Source of the DNA: Galaxea fascicularis
Lineage: Eukaryota; Cnidaria; Anthozoa; Scleractinia; Euphylliidae
Length of the DNA stretch: 64,000 bases
Assembly: GCA_948470475.1 (NCBI GenBank)
Contig: OX419337.1
Coordinates: 5,889,574-5,953,573, forward strand
Direction of reading: 5' to 3'
This document shows positions 1 to 7,630 of the stretch, one piece after another; the stretch's first letter is position 1, and every line of letters starts with the position of its first letter. The notes under the pieces are model-generated. The model made no database searches and was not told where the DNA came from. It saw only the letters and a list, made by a program, of their open reading frames with translations. A program made the position numbers and the translations under genes.

Positions 1-1
1 A

Positions 2-1330
2 GAGGAGGGTTTAGATCTGGATCTTAGCATTACGGCCCCTTCCCCAGCTAAACCTGTTGTTGCTTCTAAACCTGTGGAGCCGTCTAAACCATCGAGCTTG
101 GAGGTGTTGGTTTCCACGCTTCAAAGGCTCCAAGGTTCTGCTCCTAACCTATCAGCTCTGAGCAATATTCTACCTCAGGTAGCCACAGCGACATCGAGCG
201 TGGTGTCTACCCAACCTAACCCGAACAGTGGGACAACAACCTCTACTGCAGCAAGCTTGTCAAGTGTCGAGATACGGCCAACCACATTTACAAGCTATGG
301 ACCCCAGTCCTCGGCATCAGCGAGTAGCATTCTTCAGCCTATTATCGAAGGCAGTCGTGGGTTCCAATCGGCAGCTTCCACTGACACTGCATCACAGCAA
401 ACGGTTTCCACAATTCATGAGTCTCAGCCTTCAAGTGCAGCTCATCTACAGCCAAAGCCCTTAGGCTCAACAGAACACTTATCACAGTCTGGTGTCCGGT
501 CTGGTGACAGTTCGCATCACGCTATATCAAGTACTCAGAGACCTCAGTTATCCCCCTCTGCTGACCAAAGGCTACGACTCGGACTTTCCTCTGCTCAAAG
601 ATTGCAGCCACAAGGTTCCTCAGACCAATCGCGACATTTCGGATCTCCGTCAGACCATGCACCTCATCCCGCGCCATCCTCCGATCACAGAGCACAGCGG
701 AGATCTTTCTCTGACCACAGACTTCAATCTGAAACTTATTCAGACCGTAGAAGCCAAGTGGGACCTCCAGATCGCAGGCGGGAACTCGGACCTTCTTCGG
801 ACCTGGCTTCCAGACCTTCGGCAGACCAGAGACTGCAGCCTGGATCCGCATCAGTCCAAGGACATCCGTCTGGGCCATCCGGAAGCCCTCACACGAATAG
901 ATGGAACCCCTCCGAACCACCGCAAGTGACTCGTCAAGTGAACAATATCAATCAAGACGTACAAAAATACGGTGACCTTCGACCAGAAGACCGTGCGAGG
1001 TTGGCGGCCCATGAATCGCGTTTGGAATCACGGGAGAACAGAAGATCCTCGAGCGACCACAGAGATGAGCATTGCGAGCAACGGGGAATGGATGACATGC
1101 ATAGATCCGGGTGGCACAACGACCCCCGCTTCCCTCGGGACTCGCGCAATCCTCGGGATGACTCTCGGAGAAACTGGCGTGACGAATACAGGCGCGGACG
1201 ACCGTGGTACGGTAACGGACAGCGCCAAGACAGGTACGAAAATCAGATTGACGGAAGACCAAGACACGAAGATCGCAGGCAGGAGAGAAGGTTTAAAGAA
1301 CCCTGGAGTCGGGATAGATGGAGGCGATGA
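2..1330 (+). CDS. C-terminal part of an Arg/Asp/Ser-rich, low-complexity protein (5' partial)
   Basis: The frame is open from base 2 to a TGA at 1328-1330, giving 442 codons with no start needed, so this is the last coding exon (or its 3' part) of a larger gene. The first ATG/GTG-like start near 74 is only a GTG inside the open frame and should not be taken as the true start. Order of regions: a short acidic and Pro/Ala/Lys-rich segment; a possible helical stretch around 110-190 (LEVLVSTLQRLQ, then LSALSNILPQ); a long Ser/Thr/Gln-rich disordered part; a decapeptide repeat region at 557-847; and a strongly charged tail rich in RD, DR, RR and Trp/Tyr (about 960-1327). Such a tail is typical of nuclear RNA-associated or transcription-elongation proteins. 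A SPOC-type DIDO1/PHF3-like or SR-related protein is possible, but no folded domain is visible here, so no symbol is given. Codon-like composition and a 442-codon open frame in an otherwise stop-rich window support a real exon. Confidence 0.75.
   Translation, partial: EEGLDLDLSITAPSPAKPVVASKPVEPSKPSSLEVLVSTLQRLQGSAPNLSALSNILPQVATATSSVVSTQPNPNSGTTTSTAASLSSVEIRPTTFTSYGPQSSASASSILQPIIEGSRGFQSAASTDTASQQTVSTIHESQPSSAAHLQPKPLGSTEHLSQSGVRSGDSSHHAISSTQRPQLSPSADQRLRLGLSSAQRLQPQGSSDQSRHFGSPSDHAPHPAPSSDHRAQRRSFSDHRLQSETYSDRRSQVGPPDRRRELGPSSDLASRPSADQRLQPGSASVQGHPSGPSGSPHTNRWNPSEPPQVTRQVNNINQDVQKYGDLRPEDRARLAAHESRLESRENRRSSSDHRDEHCEQRGMDDMHRSGWHNDPRFPRDSRNPRDDSRRNWRDEYRRGRPWYGNGQRQDRYENQIDGRPRHEDRRQERRFKEPWSRDRWRR
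557..847 (+). repeat. Coding decapeptide repeat, about 9-10 degenerate units of 30 bp
   Basis: Within the exon the protein repeats a unit of about ten residues that starts with S-A/D-D/H/Q-R. Successive units begin SAQRLQPQGS, SDQSRHFGSP, SDHAPHPAPS, SDHRAQRRSF, SDHRLQSETY and SDRRSQVGPP, and a less regular pair follows. At the DNA level, tcagacca/tctgacca-like words recur every 30 bp in frame. This is a coding minisatellite: copy number can change without shifting the frame. The function is unknown. A disordered Ser/Asp/Arg repeat could offer phosphorylation or RNA-contact sites, but that is inference. Confidence 0.7.
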
Positions 1331-1829
1331 TACACGAACGCTTGAACAGAGCTCTATCTTAAGAGCTGCCCTTAACTTTTGTAAACAGAGTATATTTCGG
1401 GCTCTTTAAAAGAGTTCACGAATTTGTCATATGGATCTTTGTTTAGACGCGTTTTTGTCAAACACCGACAGCTTTGTAGTCTCCTAGAATCCGAGTTCCT
1501 CTCGACTTATTTGTTTCTCACGTACCTTGTGTTGTCTTGATAATGGGATACGTTTCGGAGTTCTCCGAGGGTTTATCGAAGTTAGGTCTGTAGAAAATCA
1601 TTCCTCGGGTTTCGTATACGTTATTGTTCATAATGGTCTTTTATTTCTTTATGTTGGTGATTTGTGTACTCAACAGTCTGGCGTTTTAAAGGAAGTATAG
1701 TGCAGTTAACGTCATAGTTTTAACAAACCGTTTTAGTGGTGTTTCTCGGGCGAGTTATTAAATGATCGTTTTCGTGTGACACTTAAACATTTGTCTTGTC
1801 TTTTTTGGTGCTAATCGTTGCACACAGTA
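1331..1829 (+). other. 3' UTR-like stretch after the stop codon
   Basis: The stretch after the TGA is T-rich with no sizeable reading frame. It is read as 3' UTR up to the candidate poly(A) site near 1775-1790, then as a short spacer before the retroelement tail. No other repeat or RNA gene is seen here. Confidence 0.45.
1757..1812 (+). terminator. Candidate polyadenylation signal ATTAAA with a downstream GT/T-rich element
   Basis: ATTAAA, the commonest variant of AATAAA, lies at 1757-1762, about 430 bp after the stop codon. It is followed by a T- and GT-rich stretch (about 1767-1810) of the kind that binds the cleavage-stimulation factor. No AATAAA occurs between the stop codon and the retroelement tail; the nearest one noted is near 4062. 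This is therefore the best candidate 3' end for the gene at 2-1330, but motif evidence alone is weak. Confidence 0.4.
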
Positions 1830-1985
1830 ATTCGCTCTGACGAAGGGCTAATGCTCGAAACGTCAGTTTTTAGAATCCCTGTACGATGGTCAATTCACAT
1901 TTATCAACTCCGTTGATAAAACCAAATTTTTGTGTACAATTCCCCCACCGGCGCAACACCACAGTTTCTTTAGAAACTACCTCCT
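1830..1985 (+). mobile_element. 3' tail of a retroelement, containing three hairpins
   Basis: Three hairpins lie in 150 bp. First, CTGACG/CGTCAG arms at 1837-1842 and 1861-1866 enclose a second stem GGGC/GCTC (1845-1848 and 1853-1856, one G-T pair). Second, TTATCAAC at 1901-1908 pairs perfectly with GTTGATAA at 1912-1919. Third, AGTTTC at 1963-1968 pairs with GAAACT at 1973-1978. I remember this series (a gacgaagggctaa/cgctcgaaacgtca-like motif followed by the other two stems) from many cnidarian and other marine-invertebrate genomes, next to the 3' ends of retroelements that may be Penelope-like. The family name is uncertain. No coding part is left. The element lies just downstream of the gene's candidate poly(A) site, so it may be part of an alternative longer transcript. 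Confidence 0.5.
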
Positions 1986-2369
1986 TTCTTCATGGTAATT
2001 ACTGCCTGGTTTCCTTCAATTCATCCCTGCTCGATGCCAGAAATTTGTCATTTTGTGACCCGAGTAGTCATCATATAGGATATGTCAACTTCGTTATGCT
2101 TGGTATATGATCAGAACAAACCGCCCCAGATTTCTGTTGAATTTAAATTCGACAGAAAGCGGGGTCTGTTGACCGTCTCCTGTGGAGCAAAAGTTGAAAT
2201 ACCTGTTTTCCACGTCCAAGAGCACCAACAAAGCCTGAGCACACGTATTTTTGTCCTCACTTTTTTTAACACAAAAATCGTTTTAAAACGAAAAGTCCAC
2301 AATCCCAGCAAACTTCGAACTCAGTCCTTGGCTCCGGTCTGAAACGTTCTTTCTTACATCTTCCGCGGG

Positions 2370-2480
2370 ACGAACTACAGGCGCTTTATTACAGCGGTAG
2401 TTTCCTTGTTCCCGCTCGCTAGGGATCCTGGGTAATTCAGCCATACCGCAGCACGGAAGTTCCATAGAGTCACCCAGACC
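2370..2480 (-). promoter_or_regulatory. Possible CpG-rich promoter-like patch
   Basis: Read on the - strand, this patch contains GAATTACCCAGGATCCCTAG. That resembles the ACTACAATTCCCAG-type element bound by ZNF143-like factors at animal promoters, with one extra base in the middle. An ETS-like CGGAAG core lies at about 2454-2459 (+ strand). Local CpG density is higher than in the flanks. The only open frame starting there (2489 down to 2283) is not recognisable. A chance match is quite possible. Confidence 0.15.
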
Positions 2481-2819
2481 TAGTGGCAAAATGCGGTACC
2501 AGATGGGTGTTTAGAAGTCAAAACTTACCAAAATTACCTCAGTAGTTGCTAGAATCCATGCACGGAGCGGCCATAGAGACAAAACAGAAACGTTTGGCGC
2601 CTCAGTCGCCGTGAAATCACCTCTCACCTCTGGTTTCGTTCAGAGGTTTGCCTCTACCCATCATTCCAGTGGGCTTCTGCAATGGCAAATGGCTCGAAAA
2701 CACTCATAAACCCAATACGTCTCGAGAGTTGCGCCTACGGTGTTTCGAAACATCTTTGTTTCATTTTCAACAAAGGACGTTTTTGTTTTTCGTGTCAGTT
2801 AACCGTGACGGGAAAAGAA

Positions 2820-2866
2820 AACCGTTAGCCGTGAAAAGGCAAAATTTTTTAACCGTTAGCCGTGAA
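2820..2866 (+). repeat. Two direct copies of a 17-bp word
   Basis: The word aaccgttagccgtgaaa occurs at about 2820-2836 and again at about 2850-2866, with a related taaccgtgacgggaaa just upstream. It looks like a decayed simple minisatellite. No function is evident. Confidence 0.5.
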
Positions 2867-2983
2867 AGCTAACACTCCATTGAGACCCTCAAACAAGGAC
2901 GCGAGATAATTTTGAGAGTTTAGCGCTAGAGACTCCAATGGAGAGTTTGCTCACAGGCTAGGTGTATTTTGCTCAGTTACTGA

Positions 2984-3480
2984 ATAGAAAAGTTCTTATC
3001 ATTAATTAAAACAAAAACAAGACAGCAGGATGATTCAGCATCTCATCAGCACTCGGATGATTGCGTGGCACGGTTGGAGATATATCGATGTACTATGTTG
3101 ATAGGTATTATAGGCTACACTTGCCCCTTACTTAATTATTTCTTATTGATCTCGAAAATTTACATATGCGATTGCAGAAGAATCCACACTCTACCCAATA
3201 TAAACGGTTTTAAGTTGAAGATGAGAATTAAATATGAAACTGCAATGTTTATAAATACTAAGAACAACAATTTAGACAATTTTAAAAAGAAATGGGCTTT
3301 ACACTCAACTTTAACTTTTATACCAAATGTTTTTGTAACTTCAGTGTGTATGATGAACGTTTTTCATCTGACAAGAAAATGAAAAAAAATCAATTTTTGT
3401 AAGTACTGTATTTTAAGTAGTGTTACTGAGTAAATTGTATTATATTAAGTAATGTAAGGATTGTATTGGTAAAAAAAATG
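2984..3480 (+). mobile_element. 5'-truncated LINE (non-LTR retrotransposon) fragment: ORF2 C-terminus plus 3' UTR
   Basis: An open frame runs from just after a TGA at 2981 to a stop at 3380-3382. Its last 80 or so residues match the typical C-terminus of animal LINE ORF2 proteins as I remember them: LLNYFLLISKIYICDCRR, then a Pro-containing linker, then a MRIKYETAMFI segment and ending NLDNFKKKWAL. The reverse transcriptase and endonuclease domains are missing, as expected from 5' truncation during insertion, so this is a dead copy and the apparent GTG start near 3065 has no meaning. The AT-rich tail after the stop (to about 3480), with ttgtatta/ttgtattgg words, fits a LINE 3' UTR. An L1/Tx1-like clade is a guess. 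Confidence 0.6.
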
Positions 3481-4237
3481 TTTAATTTTTATGTACGCAC
3501 ACACCCCTCTCCTAAGGAGTCACATTTGCTTTTATAATTCAAGCTGTGTGACGCTGTTGACAACTTCCGCACTTGCGCATTCTTGACAGGTTGGAAATTC
3601 CATCAGTTGTTCATTTGGCTTTTCTTTTCACTGATTTTCACTTCAGTTCACATAAAAGTGTATAGATTCTAGAAGATTGTTTGTAAACGAAAGGTGTGTA
3701 CACAATTCATATGTCTTTTACCTTGCAGTGAGGCGAAAACAAAATCCTGGACCAAATTGCCAACTTTTCATTCACACTTTGTAGGCTGCAAAAGCGCCTC
3801 TTTGAAAGCCACATGTTCTCTAAAGCCTAAAATCAAGGTTCTTGTTTCTCGGCTATCTGTCAGTCTAATATGTGATCTCTCTCTCACTTCAATATATTCT
3901 TTAGATGTTTACGGCAGTTGAAACTGTCCGAGCCAGGATAATATATATTCCACTGTCGAACTGACTACTGGATCTCACCAATTCGTATGTCTAGTAAGGA
4001 GTTTTACTGGTGTGCGAGGGCAAGCAAGCCAGGGAGCTCGATCGAAAAAAAATTACTCTGAAATAAATACACTCAAGCATAAAGTCAATTATGGAAGTCA
4101 GACCGAGTTTATCAATGGATCTCCGATTTTCTCGTCGTCCTAGGGAGTAGAAAATAGGTTCGAAAAGTAGGAAGGGTCGAAATATCTCCTGACTTTTTTT
4201 TTATTTCTATCGCGAGATTCAAAACAAGTAATATTTA
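3481..4237. other. Non-coding stretch; no gene recognised
   Basis: A 75-codon open frame at 3694-3921 (+) has no recognisable features and is probably chance. An AATAAA at about 4062 follows a GA-rich stretch, but no reading frame nearby would use it. Nothing else is supported. Confidence 0.5.
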
Positions 4238-4580
4238 GGACATAATGACATTTACGCTTCTTTTATGCCACAATACAATATTCGACCTTGACAACCAGTT
4301 TCGCCTCCACAACGACACCCACGACACTTGACGATGGTTTTTCAAGTCAACGGAAAAGTCGAAGGTTCGGAAAAATCGGGTGACTTCTGGCGTGTCATGT
4401 AGTTTATCAATTTTTCACGAAGTATAAATGTTAACGTCCTTGGAATGATAAATCGTTTTACAATCAGCTAGGACATAACATTTACGCTTCTTTTATTCCA
4501 CAATGCAATATTCGACCTAGACAATCAGTTTCGCTTGCGCATCTGACCGTCCCACAACACTTGACGAGGATTTTTGAGGC
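4238..4580 (+). repeat. Diverged direct repeat, two copies of about 110 bp, offset 233 bp
   Basis: The copy at 4238-4350 (ggacataatgacatttacgc ... cacttgacga) returns at 4471-4580 (ggacataacatttacgc ... cacttgacga). The offset is 233 bp at the left end and 230 bp inside, because the first copy carries three extra bases. The copies share most of their length but have many substitutions and small indels, so the duplication is old. No target-site duplication or coding content is seen. Confidence 0.6.
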
Positions 4581-4945
4581 CGGATGCCCAAAACCCGACC
4601 CAAAACACCATTAAATTACACAGGAGCACGCAGCAGCTCAAGGTTTAGTGCACTTCATATTTTATATCGCTCAAAGGTCATAATTTGGAGTCAAGATTAA
4701 AGAAGTGAAGTATTTTTCGTCGAAGCGATGTCAACTGTTGTAACTGACGGTTACGTAAAGCGCTGTCCTCACACAGATAGATTGGTTTGCCTTTGCAATG
4801 AACAAAAGGGACGCTTAAAAATTGCGAGGGAGCACTACACTCTTTTTTTATGAGAACGTCTAATTTTGGAGTCGGGGCTGAACATTCTTATTTTTGTGAC
4901 TACTGCTGTTGCTATGCAACAGTACCACATTGTTGTCTGTTGTGT
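4581..4945. other. Non-coding stretch with one perfect hairpin
   Basis: No gene is seen. CTGTTGC at 4906-4912 pairs perfectly with GCAACAG at 4916-4922 across a TAT loop. The core GTTGC-TAT-GCAAC resembles an RFX X-box palindrome but has a different spacer length. Confidence 0.4.
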
Positions 4946-4974
4946 AAGTTAAGTTAAGTTAAGTTAAGTTAAGT
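4946..4974 (+). repeat. Microsatellite (AAGTT)5.8
   Basis: Five perfect AAGTT pentamers are followed by a partial AAGT, with no interruption. Confidence 0.95.
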
Positions 4975-5439
4975 AAACCGGCAAATGGTCGGAGATCAAC
5001 GACTTAGCTTTTTTTCCCACAAGTTTAATTTGCGTGGAGGAATATTTTTTTGTTTAGGGAGCTGGTCAGGATTTTAAAGGGACTTTCTACATTTCGTAGA
5101 ACTCCAGATATTAATTTGTGGCTTTCTGAGCGGCAAATATGCGTGATCGATATCTAGTTTGGTGTTATCGAGACGTAACGAACGTCTCGTGGAAGCGTGG
5201 CTTCAATAACAGAATACACTCTGACTACTCTCACTCGAGACATTCAATGTAAACTTTATAAAGATGAATCAGTCAGTCTTCCGAAATAGAGAGCGTCCTG
5301 ATTTCGAAATGACTTTCTGCGTTACAAGTAGTAAAATGCGCGTTACAAGTATTAAGTATTATCATTATACATTGGTGTCACCAACTGGATTTTGATTGGC
5401 TATAAGCACGCAGCTAATTCTTGCTAGCTCTGTTTCTCT
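4975..5439. other. Non-coding stretch with a perfect 8-bp hairpin
   Basis: CGAGACGT at 5169-5176 pairs perfectly with ACGTCTCG at 5182-5189 around a 5-base loop. Two copies of gcgttacaagta occur at about 5319 and 5341. A tgattggctataa word near 5392 looks like adjacent CCAAT and TATA-like words, but no gene follows. Nothing else is recognised. Confidence 0.4.
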
Positions 5440-5529
5440 TACGTCATACCTACAGACAATGGTTTTTATATATGTAGAATTGACGTCATACCTAAAGACA
5501 ATAGTTTTATGCATGTAGTAGTGACGTCA
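5440..5529 (+). repeat. Short minisatellite (41-42 bp unit) carrying CRE palindromes TGACGTCA
   Basis: The word acgtcatacctaMagacaat starts at 5441 and 5483, and acgtcaac starts at 5524, so the spacing is 42 and 41 bp. Two units carry the perfect cAMP-response palindrome TGACGTCA (5481-5488 and 5522-5529), and the first carries TTACGTCA. TGACGTCA is the classic CREB/ATF site in animals. Whether these are bound is unknown. The group lies next to the foldback element and may be its remnant flank. Confidence 0.6.
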
Positions 5530-5606
5530 ACTAATACACTAACCAGCAGTTTGATCAGTTTTGTTATGGTGGAGTCGCCAGTGCAGCTCAGGAATATGCA
5601 TAATAA

Positions 5607-5756
5607 AACAATTATTGGATTCGGCTTTCGCATGATAGCGATAATTATCAAGGCCTCAGTTTGTGTTATCCGCCTCAGCCTTCGGCTTCGGCAGATAACA
5701 CAAACTTTGGCCTTGATAATTATCGCTATCATGCTCAACCTCATCCAATAATTGTT
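5607..5756. mobile_element. Foldback (hairpin) MITE, near-perfect 150-bp palindrome
   Basis: The sequence from aacaattattggat at 5607 to its reverse complement ending at 5756 is one long inverted repeat centred at 5681/5682 with almost no loop. Mismatches are limited to a few short patches: the ttcggctttc/gaggttgag segment, and tca against aaa near position 5655. Open frames on both strands across it (5466-5744 on - and 5509-5751 on +) read nearly the same peptide because the DNA is palindromic, so neither is a gene. I remember near-identical foldbacks from other cnidarian genomes. The transposase that would move it is not in the window. Confidence 0.75.
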
Positions 5757-5763
5757 AATTGTG

Positions 5764-5952
5764 CTACTTTACTACCAAATTTCTTCGAGTGTAAATGTTT
5801 ATAATGCCACTTTCGGCTGGATTATAGCTTATTTCTTTTTCAATTTTCAAGATGTCAATCTCATTTGTTAGACATTTGTGGCCCATTCCTCGAGCATCGA
5901 GAATCTTCTTTCTGACGTCCATTGAAGTAACCACCTTGTCGTTATAAAACAT
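5764..5952 (-). other. 62-codon open frame, unrecognised, between two repeats
   Basis: An ATG at 5950-5952 (- strand) opens a frame ending in TAG at 5764-5766. The peptide (MFYNDKVVTSMDVRKKIL...) has fairly protein-like composition, with alternating charged and hydrophobic residues. It fills exactly the gap between the foldback element and the SINE, so it may be a remnant of a transposon open frame or a host exon interrupted by insertions. No family is recognised and no splice or promoter support is seen. Confidence 0.2.
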
Positions 5953-5960
5953 TTTGAATG

Positions 5961-6125
5961 CTACATATGAACGAAATCATACGTGAACTGCGGATATGAA
6001 ATCAAATGAGGAATGATCGTCGCCGTTGCGATCGCAATTTGGAAATTGCGTAAAGAAGCCTGAAAAAAAATTCAGGATTTCAACGGGTCGTGAACCCGTG
6101 AATCGCGAGATCACGGGTTTAAGCC
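5961..6125 (-). mobile_element. tRNA-derived SINE fragment
   Basis: Read on the - strand, 6099-6083 forms a textbook tRNA T-arm: stem ACGGG/CCCGT with a seven-base loop TTCACGA, containing a pol III B-box-like GGTTCACGACC. Upstream on the + strand the sequence (gaactgcggatatgaaatcaa, then gcgatcgcaattt, then gaagcctgaaaaaaaattcagg) follows a SINE I remember from many coral genomes, including the CCTGAA/TTCAGG hairpin at 6059-6076. The tRNA 5' half (A box) is not clear, so the copy is truncated or diverged at its tRNA head. The fragment is non-coding and probably inactive. Confidence 0.65.
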
Positions 6126-6554
6126 AAAAATCATAGTTATGTTGTAATTGCGTCTTTAGCTCTGGCTTTAAGCGGCTGATGTAGATCGCGTCTTTGAGCT
6201 TAAGACAATGTCTAGTTTTAGCTGAATCTACGATCTTAAAACAATCAACCGAACATTTGTGTTTACAACCAGGTGAATCGATCAGATGTTTGTAGACATG
6301 AGAAAGAAAGTGCCAGAACGAACTCGACTGTCATACTTTTTTAAATGCTTTTTTTTAATTATTCTCATCCGCTTTTTATACTGTAATATACGTCTGACTC
6401 GCTAACGCAAGAGTAAATGGGTTTATTGTCGGTTATATGATATTATCTTACTAGATTTTCACGTACGAAAATCTACTACAAACTACAAACGTCTTCACCA
6501 AGCGTCACAACCTGACGATACAATGGAGTCGACTACATGAAGGACTCCCTTGTG
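6126..6554. other. Non-coding stretch with a perfect 9-bp hairpin
   Basis: TAGATTTTC at 6452-6460 pairs perfectly with GAAAATCTA at 6467-6475, with loop ACGTAC. Two gcgtcttt-gagct-like words recur about 38 bp apart near 6150 and 6188. No gene is seen. Confidence 0.4.
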
Positions 6555-6734
6555 TTAAGCCTTTAACCCTTATATCAGCATGTATAGTCTCCACACATTG
6601 TCTATAGTAATGATGAGGAGAATTTGTTAAACAATCAATCACTTTCTTTTTCTCACAACCTTTTATGTTTCACTAAGCAGTGTAACCATAAGGAGAAATT
6701 AAAGATTGGTCAGTCTTAGGGGTCAAAGGGTTAA
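6555..6734. mobile_element. MITE with TTAACCCTTT-type terminal inverted repeats, 180 bp
   Basis: The left end TTAAGCCTTTAACCCTTA (from 6555) matches the reverse complement of the right end GGGGTCAAAGGGTTAA (ending 6734) with about three mismatches. The interior (gaggagaatttgttaaacaat ... ataaggagaaattaaagatt) follows a repeat I recall as extremely abundant in stony corals. It encodes nothing. It may depend on a piggyBac-like transposase, given the TTAA ends, but that is inference. Confidence 0.7.
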
Positions 6735-7026
6735 GATACAAGCGTCTACTGGGAATTATAGCCTTATTAAAGGCCCACAGTTACTCTATTGGCGGTTACT
6801 GCTGCGAAGCATGTATTGGAGGATTCTGAATATTTTGGAGCAGTCAACCACTATATGCATTATATCTGTATTTCAACTACATGCGATCTGGTGAGCAACT
6901 GAGTAGGCCACAAGAGCAGGGTTTGAGGAACCAAATACATTCATTTCAGTGTACTACTGAACTGAACACTTAACTATTTTGTGTGTGCTTCAGTGCTTCT
7001 AATCTAATCAATGTGAAATGATACCA
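6735..7026. other. Non-coding spacer between two MITEs
   Basis: A 62-codon open frame (6706-6894) starts inside the preceding MITE and is not protein-like. No other signal is seen. Confidence 0.4.
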
Positions 7027-7220
7027 TAGACCCATTCGGCTAACTCAATGTTGTACCCAATTCAAATCTCCTGGGCTAAAGATTTTTTGTGTACTTTATT
7101 ATTTGCATTTAATTATAATGTAGCATTCATATTTAAATGATATGGAAATACCTCGAACAAAACGTTCCATTCCCAAAGGGTTTGAATTGGATACAACATT
7201 GAGTAGGCCGAATGGGTCTA
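7027..7220. mobile_element. MITE with about 48-bp terminal inverted repeats and TA target duplication
   Basis: The left arm at 7029-7076 (gacccattcggctaactcaa ... ctggg) is matched by the reverse complement of the right arm at 7173-7218, with a handful of mismatches. The element is bordered by TA on both sides (7027-7028 and 7219-7220), the target duplication of the Tc1/mariner superfamily. The interior is about 95 bp and AT-rich, with no transposase, so this is a non-autonomous copy. I recall the arm sequence from other coral genomes. Confidence 0.75.
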
Positions 7221-7630
7221 TTCTATGAGCAAAGGGCAAAACGACACACATCTCTACCCTCCCTTCCCCCAAGAATCACAAAACGGGAGAAAACCTCGAC
7301 AGTACAGTCAATGGCATAAAGCTATGGAAACAAATACAACCAGTGCAATTAGCTAATGCGCGTTCAAGACAATATCATTCACATACAGCTATAAGTTGAC
7401 GTACGTACGCTTTTAGTTGAGCGTCATGAACAAAAGAAAACATTATCATAATAAAAAAATCATGTTCCGGTGTTAAGAAACCAATAGAGATCGTCACAAG
7501 GCAGCTTACGCTGATTTCACCTCTTTTTTGTTGAGAGAGAGATGCAAAGTTTTCGACCTGCGCCAATAAAAAGATAAATTCTTTGCGAAGTTAGTAAATG
7601 GGCAATCTTCACAAGGTCATTTTATTTTCC
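7221..7630. other. Unique-looking spacer between the last MITE and the satellite edge
   Basis: A 63-codon - strand open frame (7375-7566) starts at a TTG and has no recognisable feature. The last 30-60 bp are T-rich and grade into the first decayed satellite copy, so the border is not sharp. Confidence 0.4.

Larger units (their letters stand above)
1986..2983. other. Non-coding stretch; no gene recognised
   Basis: Small open frames of 60-90 codons occur on both strands (for example 2082-2342 on + and 2283-2489 on -), but none resembles a known protein and they overlap each other. Visible items are a moderately CpG-rich part (2340-2490, listed separately), a 7-bp hairpin ACCTCTG/CAGAGGT at 2626-2632 and 2641-2647, a short direct repeat at 2820-2866, and an imperfect inverted repeat around ctccattg at about 2874-2885 and caatggag at about 2935-2945. 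Confidence 0.5.

Noticed and set aside
228..1409. Open frames in other frames and on the - strand across 228-1409 (for example 492-929 +, 522-920 -, 972-1409 +)
   Set aside because: All overlap the long exon frame at 2-1330 and mirror its repeat structure; they are shadows.
1837..1866. Functional hammerhead ribozyme
   Set aside because: CTGACGA and GAAAC words are present, but an extra base separates the core from stem II and the outer arms pair with each other as a plain hairpin; kept only as a finding to test.
1886..2342. Open frames 1886-2110 and 2082-2342 on the + strand
   Set aside because: The first lies largely in a retroelement tail, the second has no recognisable features, and both are short enough to be chance.
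3694..3921. 75-codon open frame
   Set aside because: No similarity to any family I know, no splice or regulatory support, composition not distinctive.
4907..4921. RFX X-box (GTTGC-TAT-GCAAC)
   Set aside because: Arms fit, but the spacing differs from the usual palindrome and no ciliary or other gene is near; treated as a simple hairpin.
5466..5751. Two 80-92 codon open frames on opposite strands
   Set aside because: They read through the foldback palindrome and give nearly the same peptide in both directions; not genes.
7375..7566. 63-codon - strand open frame beside the satellite
   Set aside because: It opens at a TTG, not an ATG, and shows no protein-family features.
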